Origin: Sulfuricaulis sp040901545
GTDB lineage: Bacteria > Pseudomonadota > Gammaproteobacteria > Acidiferrobacterales > Sulfurifustaceae
Reading direction: 5' to 3'
DNA: 64,000 nt
Assembly: GCF_040901545.1 (NCBI RefSeq)
Contig: NZ_JBBDYL010000042.1
Coordinates: 1-64,000, forward strand
The translations under genes and the position numbers were made by a program. Each line of letters starts with the position of its first letter. The stretch's first letter is position 1. The notes under the pieces are model-generated. The model was not told the origin of the DNA. It worked only from the letters and a program-made list of their open reading frames with translations, and did not search any database. Shown piece after piece: positions 13,370-24,009 of this stretch.

Positions 13370-14152
13370 TCATATGAAAAACACATACGAAATAATGCCA
13401 TTCAGCAAAAAGACGGTGATCAGGTTGCGCATGACCGCGCCGGTCGCCGCGCGCGGCACCGCGGTGATCGAGCCCGCAGCGCGCAGCCCGTAATAACAGG
13501 ACGTGATGGAGATCACCAGACCGAATACCAGCGCCTTGAACAGGGACACCGAGACTTCCGTCAGGCTCAACGTCGACAGGATGCCGGAGAGGCTCGTGAC
13601 AAACGGCAAGTCGCCCGTGAGCGAAGCAAACGCGTATCCCGTCACGATGGCGGTCATCTGGAAATAAAAAGTCACCGCCACGACCGAGAGCGTGATCCCG
13701 ACGACCCGCGGCACCACCAGATAATCTCCCGGCGAAATCCCCAGCAAGCGCAGACTGTTGACCTCGCCGCGGATGTTCATGTTCGCCAGTTCCGAGGCGG
13801 TGGCGGAACTGCTGCGGGCGATGATCACGATGGCGGACAGCAGCGGCCCGAGTTCGCGGACCACGGTCCAGAGCATGATCTTCGCCGTCAGCGCGATGTT
13901 CTGGCCCACGAGACTGGTGACCTGGGTGGTGATGACGATTCCGGAGAGCATCGCGATGGCCGTCACCGCGCCCAAGGCCTCGATGCCGGTGAAATAAATT
14001 TGTTTCTGGAGCACCAGGCGCACCGGCGGACGCGCGAGGGCGCGGAGGCGGCGCAGACAGTAGATAAACAATTCGCTGAAGCCCTGCCCGTAATCCGCGA
14101 CGTTGAGCACTACCCTGCCGATCCGTCCCGGAATGATGGTCGCCAGACTCAT
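13370..14152 (-). CDS. MlaE-like MCE ABC transporter permease
   Basis: 260 residues of the MlaE/YrbE permease family with about five to six membrane helices. Typical features are an amphipathic N-terminal interface helix, the RELGPLLSAIVIIARS block (about residue 112) with the coupling ExAxMNIRGEVNSLRLLG segment, and a C-terminal hydrophobic helix. It moves phospholipid between the inner membrane and the MCE ring. First gene of the permease-ATPase-MlaD-TPR operon, with 26 bases to the next gene. Confidence 0.9.
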   Translation of the reverse strand: MSLATIIPGRIGRVVLNVADYGQGFSELFIYCLRRLRALARPPVRLVLQKQIYFTGIEALGAVTAIAMLSGIVITTQVTSLVGQNIALTAKIMLWTVVRELGPLLSAIVIIARSSSATASELANMNIRGEVNSLRLLGISPGDYLVVPRVVGITLSVVAVTFYFQMTAIVTGYAFASLTGDLPFVTSLSGILSTLSLTEVSVSLFKALVFGLVISITSCYYGLRAAGSITAVPRAATGAVMRNLITVFLLNGIISYVFFI

Positions 14153-14184
14153 AGGGGCGGGAGCTTTAGCAGGTTGTTAAAAAA

Positions 14185-14291
14185 CTTCCTCTCCCTGTGG
14201 GAGAGGGCCGGGGTGAGGGTGCTCATATTTCATTTAGCATTTGTTTTTTAATATCCCCCTCATCCTAACCTTCTCCCGGAGGGAGAAGGAA
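14185..14291. repeat. inverted REP-like repeat pair
   Basis: Two related GC-rich palindromes lie head to head. One (14185-14222) reads CTCTCCCTGTGGGAGAGGG then CCGGGGTGAGGGTGC. The other (14255-14291) is its inverse, CCCCCTCATCCTAACC then TTCTCCCGGAGGGAGAAGG. Each has an inner hairpin and the pair can fold into a longer one. It resembles dispersed intergenic REP/BIME elements and separates aroC from the MCE operon, where it may stabilise or terminate transcripts. Confidence 0.7.
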
Positions 14292-14302
14292 AAAACTTTT
14301 TG

Positions 14303-15400
14303 TTAGACGCTGCCGGGGATCACCGGCGTGGGGGGTTTGACGTCGAGGTTTTGCGCGCGATGGCGCAGGGTTTGATCCATGAGCACGATCGCGAGCATCG
14401 CCTCGGCGATCGGCGTGGCGCGGATGCCGACGCAGGGATCGTGCCGGCCGAGGGTGGCGATATCCACGGCCTCGCCCTTGACGTTCACCGTCTGTCCCGG
14501 AAGGCGGATGCTGGAAGTCGGTTTGAGGGCAATGCTCACCAGGATGTCCTGCCCGGACGAAATGCCGCCGAGGATTCCGCCGGCGTTATTCGAGAGAAAT
14601 CCCTTGGGAGTGATTTCATCGCGATGTTCCGTGCCCTTGTGCTCGACGGACCGAAATCCGGCGCCGATCTCAACGCCTTTGACCGCGTTGATGCTCATCA
14701 TCGCGCTCGCGATGTCGGCATCGAGCCGGTCGAAGATAGGCTCGCCCAGACCCACGGGCACGCCGGTGGCGACTAGGTTGATCCGCGCGCCGATGGAATT
14801 GCCTTCCTTGCGCAAATCATCCATGTAGGCCTCGAGCACGGGTACTTTGGAGGCATCGGGACAGAAAAACGCGTTCCGTTCCACTTCACTCCAATCCTTG
14901 AGTTCCAGCTTGATCGGTCCCAACTGCGCGAGGTAACCGCGGATCGAGAGTCGATAGTGCTCACGCAGATATTTTTTGGCGATCGCGCCAGCGGCCACGC
15001 GCATCGCCGTCTCGCGCGCGGAGGCACGTCCGCCGCCGCGATGATCGCGCACGCCGTACTTCTGCAGATAGGTGTAATCGGCGTGGCCGGGACGGAAGCG
15101 ATCCTGGATTTTGGAATAATCCTGCGGGCGCTGATCGGTATTCTCGATCAGCAACCCGATCGGCGTGCCGGTGGTCTTGCCTTCGAACACGCCCGATAGA
15201 ATTTTGACCGCGTCCGATTCGCGCCGCTGCGTCGTATGCCGCGATTGGCCGGGTTTGCGACGATCGAGATCGGGTTGAATATCGGATTCGGACAATGCCA
15301 GACCGGGCGGACAACCATCGACGATGGCGACATAGGCCGGCCCGTGCGATTCGCCCGCCGTGGTGACGGTAAAAAGTTTGCCAAGGGTATTTCCGGACAT
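14303..15400 (-). CDS. aroC: chorismate synthase
   Basis: 365 residues, the usual length. It converts EPSP to chorismate, the last step of the shikimate pathway, using reduced FMN. Signatures: GESHGPAYVAIVDGCPPGL near the start (first signature), GVRDHRGGGRASARETAMR around residues 123-140, and the third signature R-DPCVGIRATPIAEAM near the C-terminus. Same strand as the MipA-like gene upstream (50 bases away) and the MCE operon downstream. Confidence 0.97.
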   Translation of the reverse strand: MSGNTLGKLFTVTTAGESHGPAYVAIVDGCPPGLALSESDIQPDLDRRKPGQSRHTTQRRESDAVKILSGVFEGKTTGTPIGLLIENTDQRPQDYSKIQDRFRPGHADYTYLQKYGVRDHRGGGRASARETAMRVAAGAIAKKYLREHYRLSIRGYLAQLGPIKLELKDWSEVERNAFFCPDASKVPVLEAYMDDLRKEGNSIGARINLVATGVPVGLGEPIFDRLDADIASAMMSINAVKGVEIGAGFRSVEHKGTEHRDEITPKGFLSNNAGGILGGISSGQDILVSIALKPTSSIRLPGQTVNVKGEAVDIATLGRHDPCVGIRATPIAEAMLAIVLMDQTLRHRAQNLDVKPPTPVIPGSV

Positions 15401-15450
15401 GATGGCATGTTACCGGCAAACCCGTTGGCGAACAAACGCCGCACGGTCAA

Positions 15451-16263
15451 TCAGCGCGATTTGGATTCCATCAGAATCCACGCGAAGCCGATCCCCACCA
15501 TGAATGATTCCTTGTCTTTTACCAACGGGCTGTCAACGAAAGCGGCGCCCGACAGGTTGTCGTAGCGCGCGAACGCGCCGACCCAGTAGCGCGGATAGCG
15601 CCGGCTGGCGGTAATTGTCAGGCGGCTGCCGCTGTAACCGCCCTGGGCATCGAATGCCGGGCGCGTGGCGGTGGCGTGGACGGGATTAACTTCGTAGAAA
15701 TAGTCGTGGTATTCCTCCGACGCGTACAACGGACCGCCGGCCACACCGACGTGCCAACCGCCGCCGAGACGGTCGACTTCGAAATTCAGGCTGGGGGCAA
15801 AAATCCATCCGATACTTTCAAAATTCGAGAAGTCGGTGGCGGCCGCCGCGCGCAACGGTAATCGCAGCGACCAGGTTCGATCGCGTGTCTCGTTGCGCGC
15901 GAGCAAAACATGCAGCGAGGGTCCGGCTTCGAAGGTCGGGTTGATATCCGGCATGTCCCGGCGTGCTTCGTTCTTCCCGCTGCGTGCCGGAGGCCCGACA
16001 CTCAGGCTCAAATCGAGTTTTACGCGCTCGGTGGCAAACACATCCCCGTGCGCCCCTTCGCGGTCGATGTGCAGGAAATCGCCGTCATAGTGGAAATACG
16101 GGACGGGAATAATGTATCCGCGTTGTTGATCCGAACCGCGATAATCCGGGATGCTCAGCCCGCCGAGGCCCAGACCTATTTCCCAGCGCGGGGATTCACC
16201 GGCGCCGGCGGCGGACGCCAACAGGCAACCGATCATAACGGCCGAATTGAATAGTTGGCGCAT
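15451..16263 (-). CDS. MipA/OmpV-family outer-membrane protein
   Basis: 270 residues with an N-terminal signal peptide (MRQLFNSAVMIGCLLASAAGA). The body is rich in alternating aromatic residues and begins WEIGLGLGGLSIPDYRGSDQ, the typical MipA/OmpV opening, ending in a beta strand with terminal residues after FAWILME. Members are beta-barrels in the outer membrane, some scaffolding murein enzymes. The ATG at 16263 has AGGA at a suitable distance; an in-frame ATG far upstream would add 34 residues before the signal peptide and is unlikely. Divergent from the TraB/GumN gene. Confidence 0.85.
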   Translation of the reverse strand: MRQLFNSAVMIGCLLASAAGAGESPRWEIGLGLGGLSIPDYRGSDQQRGYIIPVPYFHYDGDFLHIDREGAHGDVFATERVKLDLSLSVGPPARSGKNEARRDMPDINPTFEAGPSLHVLLARNETRDRTWSLRLPLRAAAATDFSNFESIGWIFAPSLNFEVDRLGGGWHVGVAGGPLYASEEYHDYFYEVNPVHATATRPAFDAQGGYSGSRLTITASRRYPRYWVGAFARYDNLSGAAFVDSPLVKDKESFMVGIGFAWILMESKSR

Positions 16264-16322
16264 TGGCATTCCTAATATATTCTTTGATGCATGGTAATCG
16301 GGCTTACTCCATAACACTACCC

Positions 16323-17312
16323 ATGCGAAGCGCCGATATCCAGTCCGCGACCGCACGCCACGCAACGGGTGGCGCGCCCATTTTCACCAAGATTCTCCCG
16401 ATCCTGCTTACTGCTTTTGCGCTGTTTGCCGGCACGGCGATTTCCGGCGCCCATGCCGAAAATCAAACCAGAGTCACGTCACCGGCGCCGGTCGCCCGGT
16501 CCGGCATCCCGTCCCAATTCACGCAAGGCGTGTTATGGAAAATATCGGCGCCGGGCGTCAAATCAAGCTACCTTTTCGGAACCATGCATTCCGACGATGC
16601 CCGCATCGCCGACTTGCCGCCGCCGGTCACCCGGGCGTTTGACGCCTCCGACCGTTTTGCCATGGAGGCATTGATCGATGCCGACGGACTGATCTACATG
16701 GCGCAAGCGATGTTCTTCAACGACGGCCGGACACTGGAACAAGTGATTGGCAAGGAACTGTTTGCGAAATCCGTGGAGGCCATGACGACCCATGGCGTTC
16801 CGACAGTGGCCGTGGAAAAACAGAAACCCTGGGCGGTGATGATGGCGCTTTCCATGCCACGGCCAAAAACCGGAGAATTTCTCGATTTAATCCTGGAACA
16901 GCGGGCCAAGCGCTTGAACAAACCAGTCGCCGGGCTTGAGACCATCGAGGAACAGGTGGCGGTATTCAACGATCTGCCGTTGCCGGATCAGGTCGTGCTG
17001 CTGAAAGAAACCGTGCGGTCCCATCCGCAATTTGAAACGGAAATCGAAAAGATGGTCATCGCCTACCTCGCCCGCGATCTGGTTGGATTGGAAAAAATCA
17101 GCGGGAAAAACAGTTTGGAAGATGACCGAGTCTTCCACACCGTGATGGACCGGCTGTTCACCCAACGCAACTACCGCATGGTGGAACGCATGCGACCGCT
17201 GCTCAAACAAGGCGGGAGTTTCATCGCCGTGGGAGTCGCGCATCTGACCGGGGAGCATGGTTTGTTGAATCTGGTGAAGCAAGCCGGGTATCGTGTCACA
17301 CCAGTCTACTAG
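16323..17312 (+). CDS. TraB/GumN-family protein
   Basis: About 329 residues. The N-terminus has a signal-like hydrophobic stretch (ILPILLTAFALFAGTAISGAHA), then the TraB/GumN core: SSYLFGTMHSDD, the GLETIEEQ motif and the C-terminal GVAHLTGEHGLL. The conserved His and Glu residues suggest a metal-dependent hydrolase of the Tiki-like superfamily, but the bacterial substrates are unknown. The start was placed at the ATG at 16323, directly before the basic start of the signal sequence; ATGs 12 and 20 codons upstream are alternatives. No strong ribosome site is seen. Confidence 0.8.
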   Translation: MRSADIQSATARHATGGAPIFTKILPILLTAFALFAGTAISGAHAENQTRVTSPAPVARSGIPSQFTQGVLWKISAPGVKSSYLFGTMHSDDARIADLPPPVTRAFDASDRFAMEALIDADGLIYMAQAMFFNDGRTLEQVIGKELFAKSVEAMTTHGVPTVAVEKQKPWAVMMALSMPRPKTGEFLDLILEQRAKRLNKPVAGLETIEEQVAVFNDLPLPDQVVLLKETVRSHPQFETEIEKMVIAYLARDLVGLEKISGKNSLEDDRVFHTVMDRLFTQRNYRMVERMRPLLKQGGSFIAVGVAHLTGEHGLLNLVKQAGYRVTPVY

Positions 17313-17388
17313 TCGACTAGGAAAATAGAAGGAGACGGTCATTCCCTCACGCAAGATCAAAAGCCGGAAACGGCGCCATAAACGGCCG

Positions 17389-18411
17389 GTGCGCCGGGCT
17401 ACGTCCCTGAACTGGACGCGCATGTCCGACGCGCGTCTGCTCGATACACGACTGTGTGACTTGGGGCTTACGCTCACGGGCAGCAAGATTCGCAAAGAGC
17501 TTGAATCGCTGTGGCGGGATCTGGAAAACCGCGGCTTCGCTTTCCGGCCGCATTGCTGGCTGTCCGATTGCTGGTTTTGTCCGGATAACGTGCCGGGTTT
17601 CGCCATTCCCTTTTACCTGGTGCACCCTCGGCTCATGCGCCTGGAAAAGTCCTACATGCTGGAAATCGAGGGCAACAGCGCGGAGACGCGCATGAAATTG
17701 TTGCGTCACGAGACGGCACACGCGCTGGCAAACGCCTACCGCCTGTATCTCAAGCAAAGCTGGCGGCGGCGATTTGGCCGGGCCAGCAAGGCCTATCCGG
17801 AAAGTTACCTGCCGCGCCCCTACAGCCGCAATTACGTGCTGCACCTCGACAACTGGTATGCGCAAAGTCACCCGGCCGAGGACTGGGCCGAAACCTTCGC
17901 GGTGTGGCTCGACCCCAATTCGCGCTGGCGCGAGAAATACCGCGACTGGCCGGCGCTCAAGAAGCTCAATTACGTGGACACGCTGATGCGGGAGATCATC
18001 GGCCATACGCCGCCCGTTCGCAGTAAGAAACAGGTCGATTCCATCAACACGCTGCGCATCACCCTGCGCGAATATTTCGCGGAAAAGCAGACACGGCTGC
18101 AACAGGATCTGCCGCGTTTCCACGAACAGCAATTGCGCCAGATCTTTCCCGCCGCGATCAGCCGGAAAAACGAACGCGCGGCACATTTTGTCCGCCGGCT
18201 GCGACGCGAGGCTATCAACACCGTCGCTAAATGGACATCGGAATCGCGTTATCGCATCAATCTGACCATCGAAGACATGATCCATCGATGCGACGAGATG
18301 AATCTGCATGCCTCACGTGACAAGGAGGAAACGCGGGTCGCGCTCATCGCCTCGCTGGTCATGCTTTACATGGGTTCATTGCGCAGCGGGATGTCACGCC
18401 TCGCCATATGA
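17389..18411 (+). CDS. putative zinc-binding metallopeptidase
   Basis: 340 residues with an HETAH zinc motif (about residue 106-110) and a downstream Glu in AEDWAETFAVWLDP, which could be the third zinc ligand of a gluzincin. Substrate unknown. The next gene, an ATP-grasp enzyme, starts inside its stop (ATGA), so the two are made together. The start is uncertain. GTG at 17389 has no ribosome site, whereas AAGGAGA stands six bases before an in-frame ATT at 17341; starting there would add a strongly basic N-terminus (KIKSRKRRHKRP). Confidence 0.8.
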   Translation: MRRATSLNWTRMSDARLLDTRLCDLGLTLTGSKIRKELESLWRDLENRGFAFRPHCWLSDCWFCPDNVPGFAIPFYLVHPRLMRLEKSYMLEIEGNSAETRMKLLRHETAHALANAYRLYLKQSWRRRFGRASKAYPESYLPRPYSRNYVLHLDNWYAQSHPAEDWAETFAVWLDPNSRWREKYRDWPALKKLNYVDTLMREIIGHTPPVRSKKQVDSINTLRITLREYFAEKQTRLQQDLPRFHEQQLRQIFPAAISRKNERAAHFVRRLRREAINTVAKWTSESRYRINLTIEDMIHRCDEMNLHASRDKEETRVALIASLVMLYMGSLRSGMSRLAI

Positions 18412-19427
18412 AGAAACTGCGGGTCATGATGGTGGTGCACTACACGCTGGTGCCGCCGGATGACCTGCGCGACAAGTCCGATCCCCGGATGGAGAAGTTC
18501 CGCACCGAGTACGACGTCAAAAACGCTTTGATCAATCTCGGGCACGAAGTCCAGGTGGTGGGCGTCTACGACGATCTGGCGCCGATCCGCAAGACGAACG
18601 AGGGGTGGAAGCCCCACATCGCGTTCAACCTGCTGGAGGATTTCGCCGGCAACAGCGCCTTCGATTACTACGTCGTCAGTTACTTCGAGATGATGCGCAT
18701 CCCCTACACCGGCTGTAATCCGCGCGGGCTACTGCTGGCGCGCGACAAGGCGCTGACCAAGATGATCCTCACCTATCACCGCATCAGTGGCCCGGATTTC
18801 GACGTATTCCGGCTCGGCCGGAAGATCAGCCGGCGGCGCAAGTTCACTTATCCCCTGATCGTAAAGTCTCTGACCGAGGAAGGCTCGGTGGGAATCGCCA
18901 AGGCCTCGTACGTCGAGAACGAAGACCAGTTGCGCGAACGCGTGGCGCTGATCCAAGACAAGCTGCATGGCGACGCCATCGCCGAGCAATATATCGACGG
19001 CCGCGAGTTATACGTCACCGTCCTCGGCAATACCAAGCTCGAGATCCTGCCGATTCGCGAACTGGTGTTCGACAATGTCGAGCCGGGGACACCGAAGATG
19101 GCGACCTACAAAGTAAAATGGGACGACAAGTACCGAGAACGCTGGGGCATCCACTACCAATTCGCCCGCAATCTCCCGGACGGCATGGAGCAGCGCATCG
19201 CCCACCTCTGCAAACGCGTCTATCACCTGCTGGACATGAATGGTTACGGTCGCGTCGACTTTCGTGTCGCAGCGGACGGCGAGCTCCACGTCCTGGAGGC
19301 CAATCCGAATCCCGGCATCGCCCGGGACGAGGATTGCAGCCAGTCCGCGATCAAATCGGGATTGAGCTATGAGGACTTTATCCAACGTATACTGCAACTG
19401 GGACTGACCTGGCGAACCACCGAGTAA
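18408..19427 (+). CDS. D-Ala-D-Ala ligase-like ATP-grasp protein
   Basis: 339 residues of the ATP-grasp superfamily, related to Ddl and RimK-type carboxylate-amine ligases. Visible elements: GNSAFDYYVVSYFEMMRIPYTG (N-domain), RDKALTKMIL, FTYPLIVKSLTEEGSVGI (ATP-binding lid), and the metal-binding C-end DFRVAADGELHVLEANPNPG. It likely joins a carboxyl group to an amine, but the substrate is not evident. It overlaps the metallopeptidase gene by four bases, suggesting that a ligase and a peptidase act on the same peptide or conjugate. No SD other than the coupled stop region is needed. Confidence 0.85.
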   Translation: MKKLRVMMVVHYTLVPPDDLRDKSDPRMEKFRTEYDVKNALINLGHEVQVVGVYDDLAPIRKTNEGWKPHIAFNLLEDFAGNSAFDYYVVSYFEMMRIPYTGCNPRGLLLARDKALTKMILTYHRISGPDFDVFRLGRKISRRRKFTYPLIVKSLTEEGSVGIAKASYVENEDQLRERVALIQDKLHGDAIAEQYIDGRELYVTVLGNTKLEILPIRELVFDNVEPGTPKMATYKVKWDDKYRERWGIHYQFARNLPDGMEQRIAHLCKRVYHLLDMNGYGRVDFRVAADGELHVLEANPNPGIARDEDCSQSAIKSGLSYEDFIQRILQLGLTWRTTE

Positions 19428-19553
19428 TAACTTTGTCCACGCCGACCCGAACCTGATCGGGTCCCGACCGTCACCGCGCTGAAAGTCCGGCTATCACGCC
19501 ACCCGTGAAACCCGGTACACTGCACGCCGATTTTATGCATACAATTCACACGA

Positions 19554-23276
<3,723 letters not shown>

Positions 23277-23369
23277 TCGGCCTGGTTCCGTACCCACATC
23301 GAATTGGAGCACCCCCTTCAGGTGTTTCCCTGGCCGTAAGCGTGACTGATTTATCCGGCCGGAAATAAT

Positions 23370-23405
23370 ATTCCCATCCACGCCAAACACCGCGTGGATG
23401 GGAAT
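23370..23405. terminator. bidirectional hairpin terminator
   Basis: A perfect 14-base stem, ATTCCCATCCACGC (23370-23383) with GCGTGGATGGGAAT (23392-23405), and an 8-base loop. It lies between the convergent ends of metH and the small exported-protein gene. The A/T-rich flank ATAATATT on the left gives a short U-tract for transcripts coming from the right. Confidence 0.7.
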
Positions 23406-23424
23406 GGTGAAGCTGGTACTCCGT

Positions 23425-23673
23425 CTACTGGATGTTCAGGATCTTCTCGGCTTTCCCGAGCGCATCCAGCGCCTCCTGATGCTTGCCCGCTTTGTGATGG
23501 GTCTCGCCCTCGGCACGCAGGCGCTTGACTTCGGACATCTGCGCGACGGTGATGTTGGGTTTGGCCGCGAGCGCAGCGTCAATTTTCTTCATCTCCTTGG
23601 GGCAATGGAACGCGAAGGCGTTGCCGGCCGCGAGCGCAAAAACCGTCGCGGCAACGAGTACACGAAGTTTCAT
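23425..23673 (-). CDS. small exported protein (82 aa)
   Basis: A signal peptide (MKLRVLVAATVFALAAGNAFA) precedes a ~60-residue helical, charged mature protein beginning FHCPKEMKKIDAAL. Similar small periplasmic proteins occur in chemolithotrophic proteobacteria, function unknown. The ATG at 23673 has AAGGAG seven bases upstream; a longer frame to 23760 lacks a ribosome site and would bury the signal peptide. Ends just before the hairpin at 23370-23405. Confidence 0.75.
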   Translation of the reverse strand: MKLRVLVAATVFALAAGNAFAFHCPKEMKKIDAALAAKPNITVAQMSEVKRLRAEGETHHKAGKHQEALDALGKAEKILNIQ

Positions 23674-24009
23674 GATGATCTCCTTAGTAATGATTAAAAT
23701 TCGCGGAACAAACAGGTTCCGCATCCACGTAAACACCTGAGCAGGATATTTTATTCCCACCTTTTTCCTGCCGGAGTAAATAATGCGTCTGAAGGCGTTT
23801 CTCAGGCGCCGGGGGGTATATTTAAGAATCTGCTAAAACCGAACAATATCTACGTTATTTAACATGTAGCGAACCACCCGTTGCTGATAAACAACCGAAG
23901 ACGCGCGCGATCCAGGGGTATCGGGTTATCTGCTTTGTCACGCTCTGAAAATCAGTTTGTTGTTCTCGACCCTGACGCGGTCACCCATTTTGACGTCCGG
24001 TGTAAAACA
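23674..24009. other. intergenic region with a possible gene remnant
   Basis: 336 bases between the small exported-protein gene and hrpB. The only coding-like piece is a 22-codon minus-strand stretch (24003 to 23938, CFTPDVKMGDRVRVENNKLI then a stop) that resembles the tail of glycine-zipper outer-membrane lipoproteins but has no start. The remainder is AT-richer and probably holds the promoter of the small gene. No RNA structure was recognised. Confidence 0.3.

Noticed and set aside
17347..18309. 320-codon minus-strand frame opposite the metallopeptidase gene
   Set aside because: Antisense shadow of a gene with clear motifs; no ribosome site and no domain.
19428..19553. Cobalamin or SAH riboswitch upstream of metH
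   Set aside because: No B12-box or SAH-type pseudoknot pattern could be found in the 126 bases.
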